64,000 nucleotides of DNA from Desulfobacula sp964636495 (GTDB lineage Bacteria > Desulfobacterota > Desulfobacteria > Desulfobacterales > Desulfobacteraceae): assembly GCA_964636495.1 (NCBI GenBank), contig CAZWSL010000004.1, positions 1 through 64,000 on the forward strand, in the 5' to 3' direction. The notes beneath the pieces are model-generated. The model saw only the letters and a program-made list of their open reading frames with translations, was not told the origin of the DNA and searched no databases. This document shows, one piece after another, positions 16,855 through 26,062 of the stretch. Made by a program: the position numbers and the translations under genes. Numbering within the stretch: position 1 is the stretch's first letter; every line of letters starts with the position of its first letter.

Positions 16855-18078
16855 TTACTGATCTCCAGCTTTGATCTTCAGGGTTAACAAAAGTCCAAAG
16901 GAAATACAGCTGATGATCAGTAACAGGGAAAATGCGATTCTATAGCTTTGCGTCATATCAAACAGATAACCCGTTAATATCGGCCCCAGAGCGCCACCAG
17001 TGGATCCGAAAAAAACCACCAGTCCGAGCAGTAAACCGTGAGCCCGGATTCCAAACAGTTCCACTGTGATAGGGGAGATAGCTGTAAAAAAGCCTCCATG
17101 GGCAATTCCATACACGCAGGCAAACCCATAGAGCTTCCATAAAACATCAGCTTTCATAAGCCAGAGAAAACTGATGACCAGAATGCCGAAACAGATGGAC
17201 ATGGTCTGTTTGCTGCCGATACGATCAATGGCAATACCGGAGATGAATCTCCCCAGCATACTCACGGCACCAATAGTGGAAAGTATACCAGCTGCCTGGT
17301 GAGAGGAAATACCGATGTCACGGGCATGGGGGACAATATGGACCATTATACTCAGCAGACAGAAAACCAGCAGTAGATTTATCAGGCACAGAAGCCATAA
17401 TTCATATGTTTTCAAAGCTCTTGAAAAGGAAAATCCCTGGTTCTGCGATTGTGGCACCTCCCCCTGATCACGGACAAATGGATGACCGGCAGACTCTGGA
17501 TCTCGCCGAAGAAACTGGGCAATTGCAATTAAAAGGATGAAGGATAAAAACCCCATGAATAAAAATGCTTTCTGCCAGCCAAACCTTATGATTAAAAAAC
17601 TGGCCAGAATAGGAAATATGAACTGACCCGTTCCAGTGCCCACTTTGACAAGCCCTGTCATCTGACCGCGTTTTTTTCCAAACCATCTTGCAATAGTGGT
17701 CAGCGCAATGACATCCACCGAACTGAGTCCAATACCGAAAATCAGGCCAAAACTCAGATAAAGCTGCCACAGTGTACCAATCTGCGACATGCAGGAGAAA
17801 CCCAGGCTGAAAAAGATGGCAGCAACACTCATTAAAATTCTGGGACCGAATTTATCATTGAGCCTGCCAATGAGAATGCCAAACAATCCCATAATAAAAA
17901 AAGCTGTGGCAGAAGCACCGGATATAGCTGTCCTTGACCAGTTGAATTCATCCATTAAAGAGTTGAAAAAAACCCCGTAAGAGATATACATGCCCACCCC
18001 AACAGCTTGAATACTAAAACAAGATGCTGTAATAACAGTACTGTAGGAGATCGCCTTTTGATGTGAAAAATCTGTCAT
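16855..18078 (-). CDS. MFS transporter, oxalate/formate antiporter (OFA)-like
   Basis: The 407-residue protein has twelve hydrophobic segments. It has GRLNDKFGPR in the first half and GIAIDRIGSKQ in the second, matching the MFS loop motif in both. The layout (short loops, SYGVFFNSLMDEFNWSRT near residue 30) is that of the OFA/monocarboxylate family. A carboxylate substrate is therefore likely but not proven. It lies in the inner membrane and is transcribed alone. Confidence 0.85.
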   Translation of the reverse strand: MTDFSHQKAISYSTVITASCFSIQAVGVGMYISYGVFFNSLMDEFNWSRTAISGASATAFFIMGLFGILIGRLNDKFGPRILMSVAAIFFSLGFSCMSQIGTLWQLYLSFGLIFGIGLSSVDVIALTTIARWFGKKRGQMTGLVKVGTGTGQFIFPILASFLIIRFGWQKAFLFMGFLSFILLIAIAQFLRRDPESAGHPFVRDQGEVPQSQNQGFSFSRALKTYELWLLCLINLLLVFCLLSIMVHIVPHARDIGISSHQAAGILSTIGAVSMLGRFISGIAIDRIGSKQTMSICFGILVISFLWLMKADVLWKLYGFACVYGIAHGGFFTAISPITVELFGIRAHGLLLGLVVFFGSTGGALGPILTGYLFDMTQSYRIAFSLLLIISCISFGLLLTLKIKAGDQ

Positions 18079-18318
18079 AACGGATTTGTTTTCTTAACAC
18101 CTGCAGTTTTCATAAATGCCATCCAATCTACAATTCATTGATAAAAATTCACATAGTATTAGATCCTGAGTCGTATCACAAGTCAAAATAAAAAAATGAG
18201 TTTCAAATAACAGTTAAAATTGGATCAAATATTTTTTTATTAAAATCTGGCATTGTATTGACACAGCCTTTTAATAGGAGTAACTGTTTTCTATAAAACA
18301 GACAAAATCAAAAGAGGC
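18079..18318. other. Divergent promoter region, 240 bp
   Basis: This lies between the divergent OFA-like MFS gene and the deacetylase. A TTGACA occurs at 18258-18263, but no acceptable -10 stands at the normal distance. AT-rich, nothing else seen. Confidence 0.35.
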
Positions 18319-18483
18319 ATGATTATAAATAAAGGAATAAGATTTAGGGAAACAAGGGAACACAATGAAGAATTCCAGGAAGATGATACTGTTTTAGCCC
18401 ATGTCTCCTGGAAATTTGTATTGTCCCCAGATCTCATATATCAAAACGCAGGAGATTCAGAAGGTTCCACCCATGAGCATTGA
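18319..18483 (+). CDS. Possible 54-residue small protein upstream of the deacetylase
   Basis: A short open frame starting at ATG 18319 (AGAGG just before it) gives a charged 54-residue product rich in Glu, Asp and His. Its stop overlaps the deacetylase start by 11 bp, an arrangement used for translational coupling. No family is recognised, so it may equally be a chance frame. Confidence 0.25.
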   Translation: MIINKGIRFRETREHNEEFQEDDTVLAHVSWKFVLSPDLIYQNAGDSEGSTHEH

Positions 18484-19252
18484 TATCATTTTTCATGAAC
18501 AATATTATAATTCAGACTATGCAGATGATCCTGCAGCTCTTCCGGGCCGCCTGGAAGGAATTATGGCGACTGTTAAATCCAGGCCGGACATGTACCACAT
18601 TTCAAAGCCGGAACCAGCTTCAGATACGGATATATTAAGGGCCCACGATAGGGGTCAATTCAATATCATTCAATTCAACCCCCTTCGATACCAATTGGCG
18701 GCACTGGCAGCCGGAGGTGCCATTAAAGCAGCCCAGACAGCCTATAAAGGGACCCCGGGCTTTGCCGTGATCCGGCCACCCGGGCATCATGCCTCAAGCA
18801 ACTCATGCTGGGGATTCTGTTATTTCAACAATATGGCCATCAGCCTGCTCAAACTATATTCCGAACAAAAGATTGAGACTGCCTTTATCCTGGATTTTGA
18901 CTTTCACACCGGAGACGGGAATATAAACATACTGGAAAACAGGAAAGACGGATTTAAGGTCACGATTCTAAATCCCGGCTCAACAGACAGGATAAATTAT
19001 CTGAGTGAGGTCAAAAACGTCATGGACAATTTGACCGATGCAGATATACTGGCGGCATCTGCAGGGTTTGATCATGGAATTGACGACTGGGGAGGCCTTC
19101 TTACCACAGAAGATTACCGGGAACTGGGCCGTATGATGAAACAGACAGCCGAGCGGCTCTGCCAGGGCAGGAGGTTTGCACTCCTTGAAGGCGGATACAA
19201 CCACGCTGTTCTCGGGCTCAATGTAAATTCATTCTGCGAAGGATTTGATTAA
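18473..19252 (+). CDS. Compact histone deacetylase / acetylpolyamine amidohydrolase family protein
   Basis: The 259-residue enzyme is a zinc amidohydrolase of the arginase-deacetylase fold. The active-site motifs are in order: RPPGHHAS with the His pair near 104-105, DFDFHTGDG near 140-148 (metal Asp and His), SAGFDHG with the third metal Asp, and LEGGYN with the catalytic Tyr. It is shorter than AcuC or acetylpolyamine amidohydrolases (about 310-345 residues), because the loop between the metal motifs is cut down. The ATG at 18473 has AAGG 8 bp before it. It would remove acetyl groups from lysine or polyamines. It is convergent with a GNAT acetyltransferase gene. Confidence 0.82.
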   Translation: MSIDIIFHEQYYNSDYADDPAALPGRLEGIMATVKSRPDMYHISKPEPASDTDILRAHDRGQFNIIQFNPLRYQLAALAAGGAIKAAQTAYKGTPGFAVIRPPGHHASSNSCWGFCYFNNMAISLLKLYSEQKIETAFILDFDFHTGDGNINILENRKDGFKVTILNPGSTDRINYLSEVKNVMDNLTDADILAASAGFDHGIDDWGGLLTTEDYRELGRMMKQTAERLCQGRRFALLEGGYNHAVLGLNVNSFCEGFD

Positions 19253-19259
19253 TCTGGAT

Positions 19260-19280
19260 ATCCCTTTGTAAAACAGGGAT
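19260..19280. terminator. Weak bidirectional hairpin between convergent genes
   Basis: ATCCCT (19260-19265) pairs with AGGGAT (19275-19280) around nine bases, just between the stop codons of the deacetylase and the GNAT gene. No strong T-run is present. Confidence 0.35.
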
Positions 19281-19282
19281 GA

Positions 19283-19963
19283 TCAAGGCAGGGTAAGTTT
19301 CATAACGGTATAATCAAACGGCTCCCATAATAAAGATCGTTTTGGAGTAAACCCCAGTTTCCTGTATACTGCAATAGCGCGTTCATTATCAGACCTGACA
19401 CGGAATTCAATGGTCTTTATTGCTTTTGATTTTCCGGCCCAATCCAGCAATGCCCCCATTATATGACTGCCAACCCCCAGCCCCCAGTTCTTTTTAGAAA
19501 CAGAAAAAGCAAATTCTCCTGCACTTCGAAGTCGTTGCCACATAGTGGATCTGAAGGCAAGATATCCAACGACCTCATCCTGCAGCCAGCCTACCAGAAG
19601 TGCATGATGCTCTGAATTCCTGCATTTTCTGATATGCTTTCTTTCGTTATCCACTGAAATATTATCAATCCCCTCATCAAAGGAGAGAAAGCTGCTGTCT
19701 TTACTGATTTTATACACATAGCGGATCAGCTCGCCGGCTTCATTTTCCTGTGCCTCCTTTACCATCAGCATCTGATCATTTTTAATGACAAAGTTTTTCT
19801 CGTATAACTCCAGTGTGGTATTTTTGACCTTAACAAAGTCAATTACAAGGCTTAACAGGTTTGCCAGTATCATTTTAACCAGGCTGTTGAGCAAAACCGT
19901 CAGTTCGAATTCTTTTGCATAAACAGCACTGTAGTTTGGTGTAAGGACGGATATCTTCAGCAT
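19283..19963 (-). CDS. GNAT-family N-acetyltransferase
   Basis: Residues about 85-226 form a GNAT domain. The acetyl-CoA loop is NWGLGVGSHIM (motif A), followed by NERAIAVYRKLGF (motif B). The first 80 residues (hydrophobic and charged) are not part of the fold and are unlike usual GNATs, so they may be an added regulatory helix pair. The ATG follows a good AAGGGGG ribosome-binding site. The substrate is not recognisable. The convergent deacetylase next door raises the possibility of opposing roles in acetylation, but nothing proves a link. Confidence 0.78.
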   Translation of the reverse strand: MLKISVLTPNYSAVYAKEFELTVLLNSLVKMILANLLSLVIDFVKVKNTTLELYEKNFVIKNDQMLMVKEAQENEAGELIRYVYKISKDSSFLSFDEGIDNISVDNERKHIRKCRNSEHHALLVGWLQDEVVGYLAFRSTMWQRLRSAGEFAFSVSKKNWGLGVGSHIMGALLDWAGKSKAIKTIEFRVRSDNERAIAVYRKLGFTPKRSLLWEPFDYTVMKLTLP

Positions 19964-20421
19964 GAAACCCCCTTATCTTTTAAATTTCTTTTAAACGGGC
20001 GTACCGGAATTCACTCAAAAGAACAGCACTGGGTTAACAGCGCAATAGGAAAATCATCATAGGAAAATGCAGCCAGGATTTGGTTTTCAAGCAGTCGTGT
20101 GAGATGAGCTATGTTTAATCATCGTTTTTTACAATAATGTATTCAGTGCATGGCTCTGTCTTTCCAGATACAATACATTATTCGTTCAGTGGTTGTCAAT
20201 ATAATTGTCCCATTTATCCAGCACGCGATCTCCATGTTTCCGGTTGCCTCTTAAAAAGCTGTAAGAGAAAAGAGATACATAAGAGATGAGAGAACATAAC
20301 ATTTTATTACTGCTGGGAGGCAATGATGGAGGCGGCAGAAAAATGAAATATAGAGTCTTTAAACTTTACCCATGATCTGTTAAACTGCTCTGAATAAAAA
20401 CTCCATACAGGTAAAACCATA
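19964..20421. other. Intergenic stretch, 458 bp
   Basis: I see no gene or RNA. The region holds purine-rich tracts and the promoter regions of two divergent genes; no hexamer pair stands out. Confidence 0.35.
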
Positions 20422-21684
20422 TTGAATAAATTGACATCATCACGCCGCTGGCTGATACTGATTATTGCTGGAACGCTGTTTGTCCTGTCTCAGTTTTACA
20501 GATCATCCATTGCCGTTATCACTCCCAACCTGATCCAGGACCTGCAGCTTGATGCATGGGAACTGAGCACTGTGTCAGCATCTTTTTTTTATGCCTTTGC
20601 CCTCATGCAGATACCGGTTGGACTCTTCCTTGACAGCACAGGTCCGAGATTTACCATGACCTTTCTCACCTTGATTGCCATTGGCGGTGCCGTTATTTTT
20701 TCCCAGGGTGAATCCTATTACCATCTTGTTATCGGCAGAATGTTTTTAGGTATTGGTATGGCCTGCAATTTTATGGGAACTTTAAAACTGATCACAACCT
20801 GGTTTGCACCAAAACAATTTGCCACTTTATCTGCTGTAATCGTTTCAGCAGGAACAGCCGGCAATATTGCAGCAGCAACACCTCTGGTATTAATGGTACA
20901 GGTAATTGGGTGGAGAAGCAGTTTCATGGTTATGGGAGGGTTCACATTTGTCATAACAGCTCTCTTTTTTCTGGTGGTAAAAGACAGACCTGACACATAT
21001 ACAGATATGAAACAAAACAGTGCTGTCCGCCCCAGTGTGAGGGACACAGTTAAAAGTGCTAAAAAACTGTTTTCAAGGCTGGATTTCTGGATAATCTCTT
21101 TTTCTACATTCTGCCGCTACGGCATTTTTGCTTCTGTTCAGGCGCTATGGGCAGGACCGTATCTCATAAATGCCATTGGTCTCTCTTCTGTTACAGCAGG
21201 CAATATAATTCTTCTGATGAGTTTAGGTCTGATAATCGGCAGCCCTTTATGCGGATACCTCTCTGATGAGATATTTCATTCAAGAAAAAAAATAATAATC
21301 TCCGGCATCATGGGAATGGTGACTGTTCTATTGATCATTATATCTCTGCCTGAAGGGACAGGAAAAGGAATCATGGCTCTCCTCTTTCTCTTTTTTGGAT
21401 TGTTCAGCAGTTCCGGTCAGATAATGTATGCACATATCAAAGAGCAGGTTCCCCATGAAAATGCAGGCATGGCAATGACTGCAATCAATTTTTTTACCAT
21501 GGCCGGGGTTGCTGTCTTTTTACAGGGCATGGGCTCACTGATGAAACTTCTATATCCTGGCACCTCTCTTGGAATACCGGCTTTTAAGAGTGCTTTCATA
21601 TTCTGCAGTATCTGCCTTGTAATTATTGCGGCATGCTATATCATGACAGAAGAGACCCTTACCCGGAATAAAAAAAAAACCTGA
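20422..21684 (+). CDS. MFS transporter
   Basis: The 420-residue protein has twelve hydrophobic segments. It shares GLFLDSTGPRFTM, GYLSDEIFHSRKK and the ALMQIPVG phrase with the MFS protein at 15551, so the two are paralogues. The start is TTG at 20422: the frame has no earlier ATG, and a weak CAGG lies at 20408. The substrate is not recognised. It ends 88 bp before recJ, and the gap holds a modest stem (TTTACCC/GGGTAAA at 21695-21722). Confidence 0.85.
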   Translation: MNKLTSSRRWLILIIAGTLFVLSQFYRSSIAVITPNLIQDLQLDAWELSTVSASFFYAFALMQIPVGLFLDSTGPRFTMTFLTLIAIGGAVIFSQGESYYHLVIGRMFLGIGMACNFMGTLKLITTWFAPKQFATLSAVIVSAGTAGNIAAATPLVLMVQVIGWRSSFMVMGGFTFVITALFFLVVKDRPDTYTDMKQNSAVRPSVRDTVKSAKKLFSRLDFWIISFSTFCRYGIFASVQALWAGPYLINAIGLSSVTAGNIILLMSLGLIIGSPLCGYLSDEIFHSRKKIIISGIMGMVTVLLIIISLPEGTGKGIMALLFLFFGLFSSSGQIMYAHIKEQVPHENAGMAMTAINFFTMAGVAVFLQGMGSLMKLLYPGTSLGIPAFKSAFIFCSICLVIIAACYIMTEETLTRNKKKT

Positions 21685-21771
21685 AATAATTTCATTTACC
21701 CGTTACTGCATTTAAGGGTAAACCATTTGACTTGATAATGTTTTGTTTAAATAAAAATTTTATGAGCTTTC

Positions 21772-23481
21772 ATGGATACAATACTCAAATATTTTAAACC
21801 TGAACCTGAAAAAGTTGATGCACTGGCAGAGAATCTTGACTGCAGCAGAATACTGGCTGCTCTGCTGACCGGCAGAGGAATCACCACGATAGACAATGCC
21901 CGCTTTTTTCTGAACCCGGATTTTAACAATCTGGCTGATCCTTTTCTGTTGAAAGATATGGACAAAGCTGTCAGGCGAATATTTACAGCTGTTAAAAACA
22001 GGGAAAAAATTCTGATTTTTGGAGATTTTGATGCAGACGGGATTACTTCCACAGCACTCCTGTCTGAGTTTCTTGAGTACTGCAATGCTGATATATCATG
22101 GTATATCCCCCATAGAGATAAAGAGGGGTACTCCCTTCAGTTAAATCATATTCAGATGGCTGCAGACCGGGACATTGATCTGATTATTACTGTTGACTGC
22201 GGTGTGACAAGCTTTGAGGCTGTTACCCGGGCAAAACTTGAAGATATAGATGTTATCATAACCGATCACCATGAACCTGATAAAAACCTGCCTGATTCAA
22301 TTGCAGTTATAAATCCCAAAAGAGAAGAGTGCAAAGCAGGTCTTGAATATCTTGCAGGTGTGGGGGTTGTGTTTTTCCTGGTAATGGCCTTGAGAAAATT
22401 TTTCAGGGACAACCGTTTCTGGGAAGAACTTCCAGAGCCGAATCTACTGAATTACCTTGATCTGTTTGCCATTGGAACAATTGGTGATATGGTTCCTCTT
22501 GTTCATGCAAACCGCGTATTGAGTATTGCCGGATTAAAGAAAATCAGGCAGGGGACAAGGGAGGGGCTGCGTTCTATTGCAGGAGTATGCAGGCTTGATG
22601 TAAAAAAAATTGATTCCGATGACATCTCATTTAAAATTGTCCCGAGAATTAATGCTGCAGGCAGGATTTCCCATGCCAGAATATGTGTTTCACAACTGAT
22701 GACAACCGATGTGACAGCAGCCCGGAAAACTGCATCAATCCTTGATAAGCTCAATATTGAACGGCAGCGGATTGAACAGGAAATTGTAGATGAAATTGAG
22801 AACAGAATACTCAAAAACCAGGAGATAGTAAAAAAAAACATTTTGTTCCTGTGGAGTGATAAGTGGAATCCAGGTGTACTCGGGATTGCCGCATCCAAAC
22901 TTTCAAAAAAATATTGCCGTCCTGTTATTCTTCTGTCCATAAATAAAAACCATGCTGTCGGCTCAGGTCGCAGTGTGAATAATATCAATATCCATAAAGC
23001 CCTTCAGGAACATCAGTCTCTGCTTGTGAAGTCCGGCGGACATGCCATGGCCTGCGGTCTTACTGTCAAGAGTGAAAATCTTGATACGCTTGGTAAAAAT
23101 CTAAATTCATACCTGGAAAAAAAACACTCGAGCCAGGATTTCCAGAATACAAAATTTATTGATGCTGTTCTTGATTTTGAAGAGATTCACTTTGATCTTG
23201 CAAAAGAGATTGATCAGTTACGGCCCTTTGGAGTGGATAATAAAGAGCCTGTTTTTTTATGCAGAAACATCATTGTAACCTCCTCATATATGATTGCAGG
23301 CAGGCATAGAAAAATGCTTCTCAGCAATAATATATCCCCCGGCAGCGCACAGATTGAAGCTTTTCACTTTAATATAGACAACCCTGAAAAACTTCCTGAT
23401 TACTATTCTGAAATTGCCTTTAAGCTTAAAATTAATAAATTTAAAAAAAAGAGCCCCCAGATCATTATTGAACAACTTTAG
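21772..23481 (+). CDS. recJ: Single-stranded-DNA-specific exonuclease RecJ
   Basis: The 569-residue enzyme is the 5'-3' single-strand exonuclease of RecF-pathway recombination and mismatch/base-excision repair. The DHH motifs are all visible: DFDADGITSTALL (near 85), DCGVTSFEAV, DHHEPD, then the DHHA1 domain with GSGRSVNNINIH and the glycine-rich SGGHAMACGL. The length is normal for RecJ. It acts in the cytoplasm. The gene directly downstream (23565) probably shares the transcript. Confidence 0.93.
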   Translation: MDTILKYFKPEPEKVDALAENLDCSRILAALLTGRGITTIDNARFFLNPDFNNLADPFLLKDMDKAVRRIFTAVKNREKILIFGDFDADGITSTALLSEFLEYCNADISWYIPHRDKEGYSLQLNHIQMAADRDIDLIITVDCGVTSFEAVTRAKLEDIDVIITDHHEPDKNLPDSIAVINPKREECKAGLEYLAGVGVVFFLVMALRKFFRDNRFWEELPEPNLLNYLDLFAIGTIGDMVPLVHANRVLSIAGLKKIRQGTREGLRSIAGVCRLDVKKIDSDDISFKIVPRINAAGRISHARICVSQLMTTDVTAARKTASILDKLNIERQRIEQEIVDEIENRILKNQEIVKKNILFLWSDKWNPGVLGIAASKLSKKYCRPVILLSINKNHAVGSGRSVNNINIHKALQEHQSLLVKSGGHAMACGLTVKSENLDTLGKNLNSYLEKKHSSQDFQNTKFIDAVLDFEEIHFDLAKEIDQLRPFGVDNKEPVFLCRNIIVTSSYMIAGRHRKMLLSNNISPGSAQIEAFHFNIDNPEKLPDYYSEIAFKLKINKFKKKSPQIIIEQL

Positions 23482-23564
23482 ATTATTGCTTGAAAAACTA
23501 CCTGGTTTTATTGTATATATATAAATTAACATTTTATAGTTTTTGAAAATTTAAGGAAAAACAG

Positions 23565-23981
23565 ATGGCCAAAATCTTTTATACCGGCAACAAGGAAGAA
23601 AAACTTCTTTCTAAAATAGAATCTTCCAAAGAGCGGGAAAGAATAAGAACTATAACAAATATCCGTGACAATATTGAAACATTCAGCAATAAAATTTCAA
23701 TGAAACTTATTGAAACCGGCATTATTGAAACCGTATCAAAATCAAGTGTGGAAAAGCAGATAACACGATGCCTTGATAAACTCTGCACAGCAGAGGATTT
23801 TGATATTGACTACATGGTTGCTCCTTTCAGAACCCTTGTCTCAAACCCTAATATTGCATGCCTCTATTTAACAGCATTTGTAGTGGAAACACTGATAAAT
23901 CACAAAGATGTTATTGATATATACGGCAGTGATGAAGATGTCTACTATTGTATCAAAAAAGAACTCTTGAATAACTCCTGA
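23565..23981 (+). CDS. Conserved-looking hypothetical protein after recJ
   Basis: The 138-residue soluble protein is mostly alpha-helical by composition. It has a charged N-terminal stretch (residues 15-30, ESSKERERIRTI) and C-terminal DIYGSDEDVYYCIKKEL. The gene lies 83 bp after recJ on the same strand, with AAGGAAAA before the ATG. I recognise no family. The stable length, ribosome-binding site and context support a real gene. A link with RecJ is possible but unproven. Confidence 0.6.
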   Translation: MAKIFYTGNKEEKLLSKIESSKERERIRTITNIRDNIETFSNKISMKLIETGIIETVSKSSVEKQITRCLDKLCTAEDFDIDYMVAPFRTLVSNPNIACLYLTAFVVETLINHKDVIDIYGSDEDVYYCIKKELLNNS

Positions 23982-24002
23982 ACATATGTAGTTACTATTT
24001 GA

Positions 24003-24023
24003 GATCTCCGCATTATGCAGAGG
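24003..24023. terminator. Hairpin between convergent recJ unit and nik operon
   Basis: CTCCGCAT and ATGCAGAG form an 8-bp stem with one mismatch and a single-base centre between the convergent stops. It may act on both strands. TTTC and short T-runs follow only weakly. Confidence 0.35.
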
Positions 24024-24026
24024 TTT

Positions 24027-24758
24027 CTATTTATGGACATGGGGATGTCTGCCGTGCTTGTGCACATGCTCATGTCTGTGAATATGAAATTGCTCATCAG
24101 TCAGAACCGTACCATTTTCCATTGAGTATATTTTATCGGTTACAGCCTGAACAAAATCAAACTCATGTGATATAACCAGAAAAGTAATATCAAGTCCATT
24201 CAAGATATCAATTAATTTTCCTTTTACCTTGTTATCCAGGCCTGCAGTCGGTTCATCCAGCAGTAAAATTTCAGGTTCCATGGCAAGAATTGTTGCCAGA
24301 GCAACAAGACGTTTCTGTCCGCCTGACATATAATGGGTAATACTCTGCTCAAAATCCTGCATGCCAAGCTTCTGGAGAGTCTTTTTTGCAATAATGACAG
24401 CATCATTCCGGGAAAGTCCAAGGTTAAGCGGGCCGAATGTAACATCTTCCAGTACGGTAGGACAGAACAGCTGATCATCTGAATCCTGGAAAAGCAGTCC
24501 GATTTTTGATCGGATGGGAACAAAATCTTTTTCCTGTTCTAATTTATTCCCGAAAATTTCTATTGTTCCTGAATCAGGCCTGCAAAGCCCCATTATAGTA
24601 TGGAGCAAAGTAGTTTTTCCCGATCCGTTGGGGGCCATCATGCCTATTTTTTCACCCCTGTTGATTTCAAGATCAAGGCTGTTGAGAATACGCTTGTTCA
24701 GGCCTGGATATGAAAAAGAGATATTTTTTAACTGAATGATATCTTTCCTGCTGTTCAT
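24027..24758 (-). CDS. nikO: Ni/Co ECF transporter ATPase (NikO/CbiO)
   Basis: The 243-residue ATPase energises metal uptake. It has Walker A (APNGSGKTT near 40), the signature MSGGQKR, Walker B (LLLDEPTAGLD) and the H-loop (VISHEFD). The tail is a run of His-rich residues (HIHRHEHVHKHGRHPHVHK, ending the protein), a metal-binding extension often attached to nickel proteins. It is the last gene of the five-gene operon running from 27438 down to 24027, 25 bp after the permease gene. The partner is the T-component NikQ. Confidence 0.9.
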   Translation of the reverse strand: MNSRKDIIQLKNISFSYPGLNKRILNSLDLEINRGEKIGMMAPNGSGKTTLLHTIMGLCRPDSGTIEIFGNKLEQEKDFVPIRSKIGLLFQDSDDQLFCPTVLEDVTFGPLNLGLSRNDAVIIAKKTLQKLGMQDFEQSITHYMSGGQKRLVALATILAMEPEILLLDEPTAGLDNKVKGKLIDILNGLDITFLVISHEFDFVQAVTDKIYSMENGTVLTDEQFHIHRHEHVHKHGRHPHVHK

Positions 24759-24783
24759 TATAAGTTTCCTCTTTATGGATTAA

Positions 24784-25539
24784 TCAGATCCAGATATTTT
24801 CAACTATTACAAGAGTTGATCCTGCAAATAATACACAAGTTAAAAAAATCCAATTTGATTTTCCAGCATAAAAAACGTCAATCGTATAAAATTTATTTTT
24901 AAACCCGCGGCAAAGCATTGCCTGGTGGACTCTTTTAGCCCTTAAAGATGCCCTCACAAAAAGCATTCCCGCCAGATAGGCAAAGGTTTTATACGAGTGA
25001 AGATTTGTACCCGGACTAAACCCCCTGAATTTTGCAGCCCTCAGAAGCTTCAGATATTCTTCTTCAATTACTGCTATATATCTATAAGACATCAAAATCA
25101 AAAAAACCATCTTGTCAGGGACATAAAGCTTATGGAGGGTATTTCCAAGACATCCAATGCTCATTGTGGCAACAAGAGCGGTAAAAAGCAACAGTATGGT
25201 TATTGATTTAACTGTGATCTTCAAACATAACATAACACCTGCAGATGAAATTTTTAACCCGTAAAACTGGTATAGAGCAGCTCCTTCAAATGTTATGGGA
25301 AGAAGTATCCATATCATCAACAGAAACCAGAAAACCGGTTTGATCCGGGCAAGGATATCTCTTGCATTCAGTTTTGCCATTGCCAGTAAAACAAATGAAA
25401 TAGTCAGATAGCACACAGCAATAAAAATATGATTACAGAGTGCAGCAGCAAAAGATAAAACGATTGAAGCAAGAATACGTGCTTTTGGATCAAGTTTATG
25501 TATGAATGAGTTGCCTGAAATAAATTTTTCTTCAGTCAT
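24784..25539 (-). CDS. nikQ: Ni/Co ECF transporter T-component (NikQ/CbiQ)
   Basis: The 251-residue membrane protein has about five hydrophobic segments and the CbiQ coupling motifs (LLRAAKFRGF near 167 and AMLCRGF near 207). These are the two Ala-Arg-Gly helices that grip the ATPase. It transmits ATP hydrolysis to the metal-binding NikM subunit. It overlaps the upstream gene by 8 bp, which supports coupled translation. Confidence 0.9.
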   Translation of the reverse strand: MTEEKFISGNSFIHKLDPKARILASIVLSFAAALCNHIFIAVCYLTISFVLLAMAKLNARDILARIKPVFWFLLMIWILLPITFEGAALYQFYGLKISSAGVMLCLKITVKSITILLLFTALVATMSIGCLGNTLHKLYVPDKMVFLILMSYRYIAVIEEEYLKLLRAAKFRGFSPGTNLHSYKTFAYLAGMLFVRASLRAKRVHQAMLCRGFKNKFYTIDVFYAGKSNWIFLTCVLFAGSTLVIVENIWI

Positions 25540-26062
25540 TTTTATTATATCTTTTTCTTTTTATAAATTTTAAAGAAAATGCAAGAAAAAAAATAATTCC
25601 CACGCCGGCCACAATTTTATAGACAGGCGGACTCTTTTTTAATTCCTTTCTGGTTTCCACTGCCTTTTCAACACTACTCTTGCCAGAGTCTGCAATAAGT
25701 TCATCCAGAGATATTTTCCAGTGTGCTTTATGCCCCTGGCCTGCATCAAGATGTAACATAAGCCCGGCGTCAAGGTTGTCTGGAATTTTAAATGAATAAT
25801 TCCCATTTTTATCTGTTCTGCCTGTATGAACGATATCTCCGTTTTCATCCACAACTGTTATCTTACAATTGGCAGCCCTCTTTTCAGCATCAAAGTAACT
25901 TTCGGAAAAAACCACACCCTCTTCCGCCCATGCAAATATAATAACTCTGTGAGCAGAGGCAATAGTGACCGGCATGAAAATTAAGACAATCAATAAAACT
26001 GCTGTTTTTTTGAGTTCCATAAACTGTTTTTTAAAACCTTTTCCTATCTTCATTATTTTCAT
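25532..26062 (-). CDS. nikL: NikL-type auxiliary subunit
   Basis: The 176-residue protein has a signal/anchor segment (about 17-35), then an extracytoplasmic beta domain beginning at SAHRVIIFAWAEEG. A C-terminal membrane helix (residues about 148-165) with a basic tail follows. In NikMLQO/NikKMLQO systems this subunit supports metal loading into NikM. The His right after the signal cleavage (AHRV) is a probable ligand. It overlaps nikM by 4 bp. Confidence 0.82.
   Translation of the reverse strand: MKIMKIGKGFKKQFMELKKTAVLLIVLIFMPVTIASAHRVIIFAWAEEGVVFSESYFDAEKRAANCKITVVDENGDIVHTGRTDKNGNYSFKIPDNLDAGLMLHLDAGQGHKAHWKISLDELIADSGKSSVEKAVETRKELKKSPPVYKIVAGVGIIFFLAFSLKFIKRKRYNKND

Noticed and set aside
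18258..18286. Promoter TTGACA before the deacetylase
   Set aside because: The hexamer at the right distance (TAACTG) does not match a -10 box.
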